Positions 36,029-48,789 of a stretch of DNA of 64,000 bases are shown one piece after another; position 1 is the stretch's first letter, and every line of letters starts with the position of its first letter. The notes under the pieces are model-generated. The model was not told where the DNA came from. It made no database searches and saw nothing but the letters and a program-made list of their open reading frames with translations. This stretch comes from Spodoptera frugiperda (Eukaryota > Arthropoda > Insecta > Lepidoptera > Noctuidae), in contig NC_064223.1 of assembly GCF_023101765.2 (NCBI RefSeq), positions 7,714,113-7,778,112 on the forward strand, given 5' to 3'. Position numbers and translations under genes: made by a program.

Positions 36029-36315
36029 GGTACTTTTCCACCATAGATGTGCTATGTAGCTATGCTACAAAGATGTAATAGTTAAGCTGTGAAAGTGCTG
36101 TGTAGTTGTGCGAGGAAGATGCACAGCTTCAATATGCAATGTATCGATAGTAGAAAGCCTTCCATAGAAAGCATCTTTCCATATAAAAAACATATCTTAG
36201 TTGAAGCCGTTTCCACCAGTGCTAAGCTATGTGTACCAATAAATAAGATTGGTGGAAGCCTCCATCCAGGTATCCACACCAATGTAGCATAGCGTATCTC
36301 TGGTAGAAAAGCACC
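36029..36315. mobile_element. MITE-like element with terminal inverted repeats
   Basis: The left end GGTACTTTTCCACCATAGAT then GTGCTATG pairs with the inverted right end GGTGCTTTTCTACCAGAGAT then ACGCTATG; about 23 of 28 positions match. The interior contains further short inverted segments (CTTCCATAGAAAGC, GGTGGAAGCC) but no transposase frame. I cannot identify a target duplication or superfamily with confidence. Confidence 0.7.
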
Positions 36316-36371
36316 CTTACGGACGAAACTTTCAATCAGTTAATAAATACCGCGTTCATGTGAGATTTGAG

Positions 36372-36554
36372 TTACAGGAGCAAGTCAAATCTTCGATTGT
36401 CTTTGTTGAGGTGGCCAGTAATCCGCGGGAGGTTAACGTTCAAGTAGTTTTTAATCACGTCGCGTACAAGTTGGTGGAGATCGTAATACTTCACGGAGTC
36501 GAGAGCCGCGACTTTTGCAGCAGTAATCCTAAAGAGTTTGCCAACATCATATTT
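36372..36554 (-). CDS. candidate terminal coding exon, 60 aa, unidentified
   Basis: After a strong acceptor (TTATCTTCAG) the minus strand is open for 60 codons in phase 0, reading KYDVGKLFRI, then VKYYDLHQLVRDVIKNYLN and ending NKDNRRFDLLL-stop. In its last 46 codons about 65% of third positions are G or C, well above this AT-rich region, which argues for past or present protein coding. The opposite strand is also open here, so a transposon fragment remains possible. I do not recognise the protein. Confidence 0.35.
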   Translation of the reverse strand, partial: KYDVGKLFRITAAKVAALDSVKYYDLHQLVRDVIKNYLNVNLPRITGHLNKDNRRFDLLL

Positions 36555-37303
36555 CTGAAGATAAGAACAGTTTTGTCGCTTCTAAGACTTTGACATACTT
36601 TGTGTTAACTTATGAACGATCTGATGTCACAGTTATCTAGGAAAATATGATATGTTGCAGTCTTTCAGAATGATTTTGCTCACATTACTTGATATCACAG
36701 ATGCGCGTAGTTGAAATAATGAATATGCTGGTTCATAAAAGCAATGGATAGTGTTTCTCCATTTCTGTTGTGTTGAATAATTTTGCGACGGATAATGTTT
36801 AAAAGAAATAATGATGTGAGTTTATTCATAATATTGCTCTTAAAATGTAGACTACAAAATAAAAATGATTTTATAATAATCAGTTATTGAATGATAAATG
36901 TCATGAAGTTTACTGACTTGGAGTTGACTGTATAACCTGACGTTAAAAGAATTTAATTAATAAGTACTTATAGGCTTTTTAATTAGAAGCTTTTTCTGAC
37001 ATTTGATTAAATCAATCAAACTACTATTAATTCTAAAAGATATCTTTGAATATTTTATAGACATATCTAAATAAATGTAAAGTGATATTTTTGGTTTGAA
37101 TTGATCGAAAATTCGTTGGTAAACTGTACCTCGAATATCATAATAACAGCAAACATTTTAGTAAACATACCTTTTAAAAGGTTTTACACAGGTATGAATG
37201 GCATCCAAATATGAATTTGACGTGAGATACTTTTAGTGTTTAATATTGAAATGCAAATACACACAGATAAACGATGGAAAGGAATTGATGGTTTACCAAT
37301 TCC

Positions 37304-37441
37304 ATTTTTTGAAGGGGAAAATCATCCAATGATTTCTCCCGCCTTGGGCGAGGCGAGAGGGAGTATCAGACTTACTGACTAAAAACCATGGCGTTCCTAT
37401 TTCTGCTTTTCGAGCTGGAGCCCCGGTAACCCGCTAGGTAC
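37304..37441 (-). repeat. non-LTR/SINE-like 3' end, copy C
   Basis: Contains the family core TCATCCAATGATTTCTCCCG, CCTTGGGCGAGGCGAGAGGG and CCCGCTAGGTA, preceded by a T-run; it corresponds to copies at 8031-8330 and 10770-10960. Truncated at CTAGGTA. Confidence 0.75.
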
Positions 37442-40400
37442 CAATCCCTTTAAAAGTTAAACTACGCGTTTCGCGGCCGATCTGTTAACCATCTTTTACA
37501 TTTTGAAATGTCTTTTTCTTCAATACATTCTGAGATATTTTAAACATTTTTAATCATAATTAGATACATTCTTGCAATAAGGAATCTGAAATTCCAGTCT
37601 ACTAGATACTCGTAGTTAAATGCAATTGTTCCGTGCAAAAGATCATTCAGTTAAATCTAGTCTGGAATTAGTGCTTTGTCTTATTGGTAAAAGGCCAAAT
37701 TAAACAATGACTAGAGTGGAACAGATGCGAACTTAACTCTGCAATAGAGGGGTAAATAGAAAGGTATACCTACCTTATCTACCTACTAGTGAAGTTTTAC
37801 GCGAGAGTGAGTGCTTCATCTATAGTTACCAGTTACCTATAGTTCTGCTGAACAGGTAATCGCGCTAAGTCAGCAATTCAACGTGATTAGTGCCGTCTGC
37901 TGCACAGCGAACAAATATTTGTGTTGACACTGCGGTGCACTTGTTTTCCTATCAGATTGCTTACCTATTGAGATTTGTAGTTTGTTCTATTTGAATTAAT
38001 AAGCACAGAATTTCTGAAAAAAGGTTAATAGACAAAGAATTTCTGCAAGGGGAGTATGGAATGTGATCTTGTTGTATTCAAATTTCTATGGCTTTTTTTT
38101 AGTTTTTCTCAGTGGTATAGTGCTCATAACAACTTGTAGATAATATACATTTAAAGTCTACCTACTACAGTTAACAAAATATTGACGGACAAACAACAGC
38201 CGAACAGAGGAAGCTTTGGTAATAGGATTCTGTTGACACTTTTTTAATGTCAGACCCTATAAGGCGAAATTTACTGTTTGCATGGGCATTGTGGTACCTA
38301 TCAAAATATACACAAAGCTTAATAAAGTAAGTCTGTATGTATGTACAGTTTGTAAGTAGCGTAGTGTAGTATACTGTAGTGTGTGGATACTCGATATTAG
38401 CTCAGGGAAACTAATTGCACCCGTACTAAGTTGCGGGCTCGCGGTTTTGTATGGTACAGGAAATGCTTTTCTGAAGAGCAAGTACCAAATGAAGTAAAAA
38501 TGACTGTAAAATATTCATTTTAAGATAGACATATTTGTAAAATTAATGTATACGTCTTATAGAAAACTATCGCAGTTGTGTAAAATGTAAATAGGGAAAC
38601 AAAACAATTTTCGGCGCTTTAAATTTCATAAAATTGAATAACATTAAATATTTATCCAGGTACGTATTTTATTTATATGTGGATTTATTGTGGCATAAAT
38701 CGCCACGTAGGTGAAGCGATTTAATATCGAATTTCGACATTAATCTCAACATTTCGAGTTAGGTGTGGTTCACACTGATTTATAGGCAGTGCAATTCCTG
38801 GAATTCAATTTCACAAAACGGTTCCGTGAGCTGATAAGACAGACAGATGTTAACAAATAAGGCAAGAAATATTTTGAAATATGTTGGCATGCTGCAAAAT
38901 CAAACCTCCTTTATTTACCTTAGAAGTTTGGCCTTAAACTTAAGTTAAACATGTGGAGGTACAGACGGCTTGTCTGATAACGTAACTATTACGCAATGGA
39001 TCATCTTATGTACAATCCAATGTATGCTTACCTACAAAACATAATTAGGTAATTCCAACCTGCCTTTGGCATCATTCCATGGGGAGATCACTAATGATCC
39101 AATTTGTATGACAAAAGTCTAAATGCTGACACAAACAACATGAATATGTATCTGATGTTTTGGCTTTATGACATAATTATTGTAATACACAAATTGCCAA
39201 TTAAATTGTGACGGCTTTTGTCAATTTGCGGTGCTTTGAGCCGCTGATTAATACTAAGAGATTGTTTCGATAATTTGGTAATATGTACTAAGAGGCGAAG
39301 TAAATCTTATTTTAGAATCGGTGCAGATTAAGAGGTTGTGTAGCGAAGCATGAGCTGTTCACTTCGCTCGTGTAATCTTAATTGGGGCAAAAACGAACCG
39401 AAATCATAGTTCCTAGTTTGGAGTCCATGTATTATTTTTTATTTTGGTATAAGAAACCGCACATATAAATAATGCTTTTATACACAAGCGCCCTATTAGG
39501 TGTAACACCCTTCAAAACTATATTATAAATAGCAAAGACAATATACCTATGTCTGAACGCTGAGAATATAATGAAACCAAAACTGCACAGATTACCAAAC
39601 GATGATTAATAACTTTCATATTATTTATGGTCCACGAGTCCACGGTCTATCAAATACAACACTGTCACTTACGTAATTGGTTCCTGATTAAATTCCGCTC
39701 GTAAAGAGCGCGGTGCATGAACGCAGCTGTTGCGTCTCAATATATATCGCACATAAATCCGCCATCACACATCCCATACATATAACTATAACCAGCCATA
39801 ACTAAACAATAAAATACCCGCAGAGTCGTCTGTGGAAAGATAGCAGCCATTTATAGATTTATAGATTTTATGGACTGTCCAATCGGCTTAAAGGCAGCCT
39901 TCTCAGGTGTTCCGTATGGACAGATTTTCATTACAGATTTTAGGAGTTTCTTTATGATAATAGGCTTAGGACATGACCTTTTTCACTATTGTGTAAAGTG
40001 AAGTGAATCGGTCATTGCAGATTTTAACTGAAATTGCGCCCTATGTTTTTTCCTGAGCGCAATGTAAGAATTGTTACCGATCCATTATGTACGTACGAAT
40101 AATAAGTTTATTTAGAAAAAACGCGTCGTGTGTAAGAACATTGATGCTTGCACATGGATTTGTTTTCAAAGACGACAAATCAAACAGTTATCAATTTAGA
40201 ATTTTCACTAAAAATACCTTTAATCTTTTCCCTTGATTTTTTATATCCGGTACGCAAGTTTGTAACGCGGTTGTATGTATTATAAATAATTCAGAATATA
40301 TTTGATAAATGGTAGCAAATAATGTTTGAATATTACAATATGTCGAGGATGTAGATGGATTTGCCGTTACGTTATCATTTAACAACTGAAAAGTTTTAAC

Positions 40401-43400
40401 TACCAACACGTGAGTTCGGCTTATGTAGTAAAAATCCCATAGAGTTTGATTAACTGAGGTTTAAGCTGGGTCCTTAGGTCGCAGTCTCGACTAAACTTAT
40501 GTCTGATGTTGTGGACACACATAAAATAACATTGTCTAGTCTCATCTTTCCTCTAATCTCATACATACGAGGTCAATATGTCAATTTCGAGATGTTACTT
40601 AACGTCCAATGTAATAAGGTGACAAACTGATTAGAGTGCTCTCCAAGGAAAAGTAACTCGACATTACTTGTTTGTTCGCAAACTTTTTCGGTACCTACGC
40701 AATACGCATCATTTATAATATTTCAAAAACGTTTTCAAAACTCCGTAATTTGTGGCATTCAAAAAACTTCCAATTTTAAAGACTCCTTCATTCCCTTCGT
40801 CTACATAAATTTCTTTCTTTTTAACTTTTATTAGTATTTCTCGCTTCACTTACATTGCTATGGTCGTTGAACTTAAAATAAGGGATTGTATAGTAACCGT
40901 GCAAGAGGCTAGCCACTCGAGGGGAGTTGATAAAATTACTAGAACGAAGTTAAGGGCTTGCTGAAATTACGCGCGGACGCAACCTACTTCCCTGGTTCAC
41001 GAAAATTCGCTGTTTCCGAAGGTAAAATTACGAACTTCCTGTAGAAAAAAACAACGTGTAAGTAGTGTACCAGTATACACTGGTAAACCCGTGTTCGTGG
41101 GGAAGTCACTCTTTGACTACAGATAACAGGTGATTTAGAAGTTTTAATTAGAATATTTTCGCGAATTATTTCAATTCAAATTATTCGCGAAAATCAACTA
41201 AATCAAACATAGAACTTTTTTCATTTCCTTTTCGCGAGAAAGATGATTAAAGATAACGATGGAATGTGTCCATTTCCAGTTGTGGTATTTTGTATTTATT
41301 TTTGTATGTTTTTTATATTTTGAAGGCCGAGCTGTTTTGTCTTTGCTCTTTCAACCACTTCCACGCGATTACAAAGTATTTAAATTCTTCTTTATCTCTT
41401 ACAATTGTGGATTAAAGAGCGCGTTTATTTAGTCAAAAGGAAAAATGCTTTGACTTATACTTACAAAGGGTGTTATGATGTAGTAAATTATGAGTGATAA
41501 CAAAGGAAGACATTTGTGAATATTTTTATCTCTGTGTTACAAATCTCTATCATTAGTTTTGCTTGGAAACGTTGGATACTGTATGTATAGGGTTCATGAT
41601 TTCATATGGGCTCTAAAGCGGCTTCTGAAGATTAATTTTCATTTTTTATGAAGCTTGTTTTCTCAAGTGTATTCGGAGATTCCTTCATTCTACACCGCAG
41701 GGGAGGGACGTACAGATACGACATAATATTGATATATCGTCGTGCAGTATGAAATGTTAGGGAATGGAAGATGATGAACGTGATGGTTGTGACGTCACGC
41801 TAGTTTTATAAACGTCACAGTAGTTACTGTATCGCTGGCTGGAACACGCGACCGATGCCGCGCCTGCCTTTGATTTATAGCTGTTTGCTCAGCTTCAATA
41901 AATCAGTTCTATTGATTTATTCTAGTTTTCCAATGGTCCTTTTCAAATGACTTTATTAATAGTTATGCCCTCAGCAAATTAACAGTAACATGAGCAATCT
42001 TACATTTGCTATTAAAACAAGAGATTCGTAATAGTATTGCGTGCAACGTGAATAACTGTGTTCGCGTTGAGTAATGATTTAATTTCGGTCGTGAACATGA
42101 TAAACGAATTAAGATTCTCCGAACAGGTATTTTACATTGTTCATAAATGTGAATAATATTGTATACAATGTAGTCAGACATTACTTTACTTTACTTTTAT
42201 GAAATATCTTATTTAAATAGAACACGTCAGGACAAGTTAACCTTTGAATAGGACGGGTGTAATGTATATACCTGTATATATTTATTTATGTAAGAATCCT
42301 TGGGGTTTTATATCCAACAATAACTGACATTGTCCTGTCAGTTGGACAAGTGGGTGGTTCTGCAGGAGGCAGTGTTTCATTCCGACCGAGCACACATTTC
42401 GAAATATTGTGTTGTTGCTATGACCTTCTTGCGCGGCGTTCTTTTCGCTATTGAGACGGTTAATGAATGGCAGTCTTTACCTATGTATGTACCTTCCTAT
42501 CTATTTTTAGTTTTGTTTGTGGACATTGAAAGTGATAACAGACGTACTTAGGTTAATACAAGTCCACTGGTGCTTAATCTAAGGGAGACTTTCCTTTCAC
42601 AATTTTGAATATAGTCCATAAGTAAGGTATACACACTGCTTTAAACGTGGATCTATATTGGAATGTTAATTAATTAGTTTAAACATTTTTGTATTAACTA
42701 TTGTGAGTTTAGAGATTAAAAAGATTATAATTTTAGGTAAAACACACATTTATATTTGTTCTTCTTCAATAAACATTTCACACAGTTTTTTTTTATTTTG
42801 TGAACGTCAACGATTCGATATTCGGGTTTTCCTTACCAATGACATTCGTCAATGTAGCGAACTTATAGGCTGTCGGAAACCATAATGTAACGATTCAATT
42901 GACATTAATTGTTTTATAATTGGAATTTATTTACAAAGACGTTGGACCCTTTGATCGAATGTTGTTGCGTATTTACACAAATCTGTTACCAGGAACAACT
43001 ATTGGTTCTAAAAATCTATTAAATTTACGTTATACAACCTGACTACCGCTACCCAGAATAGCAGTTATTTATGTAACTTAGAATTTGGGTATGATCAAGT
43101 CGTTTGTCGTATAAATAGTCCTATTAAAAACTCTGAATTGGCAAAACCAAGACACATTTCAGTGACCAAAATGCTTCAATAATTGTTACTTCACAAAGTT
43201 ATTCTGATGTTTAACATCTTGTGTAGGTTAATATTTAGCCAGCACAATTTCGTTCTAAATTCAAATATAATTTTAAAAACCAGCCTGTACTTGAATTTAC
43301 AAGGTGATATAAAACCTCTTTGGTACTATATTTCCTCATTCTTTTGTTTCTGGTTCTTGCGAGCGTAACTTTAAAAATGAGTGAGTGAATATTCTGAGTG

Positions 43401-43619
43401 GTAGCTTGTGCATTGCCTTCTTGCTGGCTAATTAATTACACTTCATGTGCCTCAAACTATAGGTACAGTGCCTGTATATATATACTTACCTATATAAAAC
43501 TAAATTGCTTGAACAGCACTTTGACATGTGTAAATATGACGGTATACATAAATGACTATATCTTTCAAAATAAAATATGTAAATGCTAACATTTTATATT
43601 TGCGTCGCAGTATCATTAC
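37442..43619. other. AT-rich region without a supported gene
   Basis: Short chance frames only. A 17-bp imperfect hairpin is present at 41155-41194 (ATTTTCGCGAATTATTT against its near complement). No repeat family was identified otherwise. Confidence 0.4.
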
Positions 43620-43799
43620 CTGGAGTAGATGTTGCCTAACTTTAAAATGTTTGGCCATTTCGCGCCAGTCCAATTTGGCTGATGTTTGCCAGTGCCCGAT
43701 TTGGCTCTCGCTCACAATTCGGTCTCTTTGTAGGCGTGTATTTTTTATTCGGTGATTAATTTCCCGGTTTGAATCGTATTTTTGAATACAGTCCAGGGG
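43620..43799 (-). CDS. candidate internal coding exon, 60 aa, unidentified
   Basis: Bounded by a weak acceptor (GACTTTAG) and a plausible donor (CCAG then GTAATG), the minus strand is open for 60 codons in phase 0. The peptide is hydrophilic and protein-like: PLDCIQKYDSNREINHRIK, RDRIVSESQIGHWQTSAKL, DWREMAKHFKVRQHLLQ. Its phase fits both the start exon at 48451 and the candidate exon at 36372-36554. No family is recognised; this is speculative. Confidence 0.3.
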
Positions 43800-46700
43800 C
43801 TAAAGTCTTGTTTTATTTCGTTCCAATTGTAAAACGTTTAAAAGAAGAGGTTCAATTGCTAGTAAGTAAAAAACTAGATCTGAAATGTTCGATTTTATCT
43901 TAAGCACTACTACGCTTTATTCGTAAAAGTGACACTTTCACTTGCAGTAATATCAAAAATAGCCCAAAGTATGTCTAATTTAGAATGAATGCCACCCACA
44001 CATTCCTTAACGAATGCTTAGCTCGGAACTTAACTAATGACTGTAAAGTGACAAACACAAAACTGAAAACCGATAATATTAATTAAAAGCTGCAAAGATA
44101 CACTTATACTGTAACTTATATACAGCAACATGACTTGTCTATTTCCCCCACGTGTATCTCGTCCTAATTAGTAGAAACGCATGACTCTGTGGTTTCCCAC
44201 TTGTTGATTTAGATCATCAGGGCTGTATATAGGTCGTTTATAACTCATTTCCCATTGTCTGTCTGTACTGTGACCGTTGTAAGGGATGTATAAACTATTC
44301 TAAGCGCTGTTTCATTACGCTTTGACTTGCTTTGTGCAATGAGTTAATGAGGACAAGTTGATGTTCCGTAGGATATCTGTTCTAAGTCTCTGTTTGTGGA
44401 TCGTGCCTGAGATTTGTGCAGTTTAGCCACCATTAATTTATTGTTGAAATATAAATAATTATTTAATACGTCGTCGTCTTACCAATTAAATAGGTTTATC
44501 TATTCACAGAAACGCATGAATATCGGTTCAGCGGTTCTCATGTAATGATTGCTTAAACTAGGCATAGCAACGATTTTATTAATGCCTCTGAGTTCAGTGG
44601 TTAAACTAAAACTTAATGTTATTATTTTTCAGTATATTTTCCAGATTTATATTCTTAACCTAGATAGTTTAATATATGGATAACAAAATTAGATACAAAA
44701 ATATAATTAGATAACCAAATCACTGTATACGGTTTTAATGCTAGTAAAAATGAGAAAACATAATTATATTATAAAAAAAAGCATTGAAATATTTATGGGA
44801 AAATGATTTTGACTTAAGCAGGTATAAAAAGGCACTTTAATGTTAGAATTCGCTCAAATTGATTTTCCTTAAATAAAATACAATTTTCCTTACAACATAT
44901 GTTTTAGGAACATATTATATTGAAAAACATGTTTGCTTGAAAATGAGGTACGGGTGAAATAAACATTAATAACACAAGTTATTCGACGACAACTTAAGAT
45001 CTATTTGATTGACTCTAAAAATACAAAAACAGTCATTCAACATTACGCCCGCGGGTCAAAAACAGTAAAAGAAAAGGCTTGAGAGAAATACGAGAAACCT
45101 TAAGACGTCCACAATTCCCTGAATGAAAGGATTTTTCATTCTTTGTGCCATTGTTTAAGCATATCATGTTGATTGTTGCCTTATTAAGCCACTATCTCCT
45201 AAGGAACGGGCTCACGGAGATGGTAGGAGATATCATTATGCTTTTGATGCGCTCTGAACCATTTTCAGGGGATCATTTTATTATAAAGCACTCCACAAAC
45301 GTGGGTGTTTTTTAAACTACATTATCTTAGCATCGCCCACAGCATTTAACTAGTTTCTGGTGTAGAATCAACGGCTAAATTCACTGTGAAGTAGTGGGAA
45401 GGGAAATTTATATTTAGTTGGCTCTAAACTTGGTTTAATATATTTTGCACCTCCAAAATTATTCCACTAGACATTTCTGATAGGAGTTGCTTCCATAATT
45501 CTCTTACACGTATATTCAGGGAAGAAGGGACGATCTCATAATGCTACGATACAATAAAATGATGATCAAAAACGTACAGAATATTCAAAGGTTTATTTCT
45601 CTAACTACCTCTGGTACTGGTGAGAGATAACAGCTATTGTTCTTGTAAGTAATCTCTATGGAGAGAATGGTACCTTTACAAGTCACTAGTACCAATTTAG
45701 AAGTTTATAACAATAGTTTAGATGACTATTTTTTATTTAAATATCCGTTTTGTAGATTATTTCACAACATGACAAGTATATTGTATTTCCTTATGTAATA
45801 AATCCTTTCAACGATATATTTATTTGAAATATCGCGTGACGGCACTTTTAGGTACGTTTTATGCATAGAAATGACATATTTGCTCCCACTCCTAAACTTT
45901 GGTTCGTTTTATCCAAGTATTGTTATATTATATGACAAAATAAAAATATACGTGTCTATTATTTTTGCAACATCTAATTGAAGAACTAAATAGTTTTTAA
46001 ATTCTCATACCCTGTCATCATCCCTATTGAAAAATTCAAAGTTATCTTATTTGGACTTGTTTCTAGTATTACAAAAACAGCCGAACATAACAACCTGCCT
46101 CTTCCACGCTTTATTTGGGTGAAGTTGACTTGCAATCAGTTTGCAAATCTATCGCGAGTGAGCTATCTGCATTGTTATTTGTCTATGAAAATGTACGCGC
46201 GGTTTGTTATTTCATTTCCAACGAGTTACTTCAGATTTATAGACGAGCGATGCTGGAAAGAATTGGAAGAGAGCGTATCTATTGTGTGTCTGTCTGTATA
46301 TTTATTACGGAAATCTAATAGACGCGAGTGGATTCGCGCGCGAGTGCTATTATTAGTCCCGTTGGTGTTTTTTTATGGCTGGTGTTTTTTTTAGACTCCT
46401 TTGATCGATTTTTGGAGGTTTTGCGTAAGTACTTATGTTGAATTGCGTTTGTTTTCATAATGACGTTGAGGGTTGTGGCTTAATATAAAATTTTAAAGGA
46501 CCTGCTTGTATTTGGAAAAATAATAAAAAAGAAATGTCTTCCTGCCCTTGCACCATCTTAATTTTCCTTGTAAGTCATCTCTGTATTTTTAGTAAATTAA
46601 AAAGTCCATATCCGTCGTTATCGCTGGTTCCTTTGTGAGCTCGTTACGCGGTGGTTAGCGTACAACGTTTTTTCCTTTTTATTTCGATAGTTTTTATTAC

Positions 46701-48450
46701 TAAAAGCTTTTCTTCGTTCTTCTTAACAGTGTTTTACTTGTTAAGAACTTCTATTCCCAACTATTTTTTCTTGCATTTTCACTGAACTATTATTTGCGTA
46801 CCCTATAAAGTCGTTTTCATCTGTTTTCAGGACATGATGTCTGGAATTATCCCTTTTTTAAATATATTGTAGGAGAGTAGCATTTTTGTAACAAATTATT
46901 TTGAATTCTTTTCTATCTCGGTGTACCTACGTGTGATCTGTTCAGTTTATGACAAAATAATACAATAACGAACAAGCGCAGGTGTTAAAATAGCGCAGTG
47001 TTCAGTCACGGCACACGTCACAACAAATACTTGCCACAAACATTGACTAAACGAGTACGTATTAATCATATTATCTACGAAGAATTTTATACTTGTGAGT
47101 AATGTTCGTCACGCTTGTAAAACAACGTGATTTTTTACCCGTGTACCATATTGTGTATTCAAAACTTTTATCTCAGAAGCCAGGCCTATGCAGACAATAT
47201 TTGTGTACTCACACACCAGTCTCATAAATATTATACTACATCTGAGGTGTGGCACACTATACTCAAAGTATAAAATTCCACACAGGTATTTTCATTGGAA
47301 TTTTTAATGTTGACTCAAGTGAGCTTTGAGCTGCGAGAAAAGGAGAAACCGTTTCCGGCAGATCTGCATTAAATTGCATTTGAAGAGCTAATAAAACTAT
47401 GCAGATTCAAAGTTGAAATTGAGAAACAGCATCAACTTGGATCCGGAGAGTAATAATAATGATAACGACTTCCTGACGATGGAAATAATGAAAATAGTTT
47501 CAGGAAGCAACAAGGGAATGGACGGTAATGTTTATTTATATTCGAAATACACTTGGAAGGATCATATCATTTGGAATTAGGCATCGATAAATTTACGTCA
47601 GGTGCAGATGTTCCGATCTGAGACACTGACGTAGGGATCTTACCGGAGTTGTGGGTTGGGGACTCGGGATACTCGTACCTCTCTGTACCTACTCCAGTCG
47701 GCCTGCCAATGCCGCTGTCTATTTTATGTTGACAAATTGGAACGTCGACACAAACCGATGGGACCCCGAGGACGATTGTTTCACAAAGAAATACACCTCG
47801 CGGGATCACGATATACCGACGAGAGCAAAGTGAGACGTGATTTAGGTAATTGAATCGAACTGACAAATATTCAATGAAATCTTCTGTTGAATCCGTCGAC
47901 ATTGTCTCAAAATAGCTTTTTCCTATTTTCAATATGTACAACATTGTGTGACAACATGTATCTCATTGCATCCAAGATATTTGGTTGTTCATTTTTCCCA
48001 TCTGATGCCTCCTCAGTAACGTGACACCACACATTTTGTCAAGTGATAAAGTAGGTACTCGTATCAAATATCCGTATCTGTTTTGGCAGTGCTGCTTAAC
48101 AAATCGCGATAAAATGTATACGTCGACTTGTATGTTTATTGTTTGCTCTAAAAATAGAATACATACAGTACTTAATAGATTTACGTGTGATAAAATCGTT
48201 TTATTGGGCCCTAAAGTTATATCGAAGATGTAAAACGTGTTACAGGTGGCACTTAATCGCAGGTTGTCGGCAATTCGTTCGTTAAATTGCCGAGCAGTTA
48301 CTCTCGCCATTAATTTTTCTGACGACAGCCATTCGAAGTCATGGCATAAACATCATTCTTCTAAAAGCTTTGAATGTTCGGAGACTTAAAGGATCAAGTG
48401 CTTTGAATCGTTTGATAAATGTCTTTACGACGTCGACGGTGAATACTTAC
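43800..48450. other. AT-rich region without a supported gene, one dispersed repeat
   Basis: Several open frames around 46.1-46.4 and 47.6-48.3 kb start at non-ATG codons and show no recognisable content. The repeat at 45813-45957 is listed separately. Confidence 0.4.
45813..45957 (-). repeat. dispersed repeat family, copy 2
   Basis: Inverted copy of 31694-31844. Shared blocks in reverse complement include AACAATACTT, GATAAAACGAA, AAGTTTAGGAGTGG, GTCATTTCTA and GTCACGCGATATTTCAAAT. Confidence 0.75.
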
Positions 48451-48640
48451 CACCATTTTGTGGAAATCCGGATGCTTTTGTGAATGCGTGCTCGATAATG
48501 AGCTGTGAAAGGACGAGTTAAAAGTTGCTTCGCGATCAAATTGACTGCGTTTTCCCGCGCCACGTGTGGTGCGTTCCAAATTGTTTTCTTTGTATCCGAT
48601 TTATGTTACGATTACGGTTACGTTAACAGGAATCGACATC
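48451..48640 (-). other. candidate 5' exon ending in a start codon
   Basis: Read on the minus strand, CACAAAATGGTG is followed directly by GTAAGT, so the exon would supply Met-Val and end in phase 0. An in-frame TAA lies upstream, no other in-frame ATG intervenes, and the start context is good (A at -3, G at +4). The upstream flank holds CCACACGTGGCG with an E-box CACGTG. The left boundary of the exon is unknown. Confidence 0.3.
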
Positions 48641-48789
48641 GATTCCTTTTCCTCGAATGGGGTGAGTGCAGGTAAAGGTTTGGTTCATCCACTTTGGTTT
48701 CTTTTGAGTTTGAGTTTATATACGCATGCATTGAGAAATTACTCTTGTTAACACGAGGTATACCCAACTAGCAGTCTAGTTATAGCGTT

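Noticed and set aside
36360..36600. Nuclear copy of mitochondrial DNA
   Set aside because: One minus-strand frame has only TGA stops, which suggested the mitochondrial code, but another frame is fully open with GC-rich third positions and no mitochondrial gene is recognisable.
39676..39720. Minus-strand start-codon exon before GTAAGT at 39675
   Set aside because: The start context is poor and the TATA-like stretch is too close to the ATG; no downstream exon is in phase with it.
46115..46394. Overlapping plus-strand frames of 67 and 91 codons
   Set aside because: The longer starts at GTG and both lack recognisable content; a nearby GTAAGT alone is not enough to call an exon.
47567..48310. 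Two minus-strand frames of 125 and 115 codons
   Set aside because: The first lacks an ATG start; neither shows a domain, and both lie in the proposed intron below the 48451 donor.
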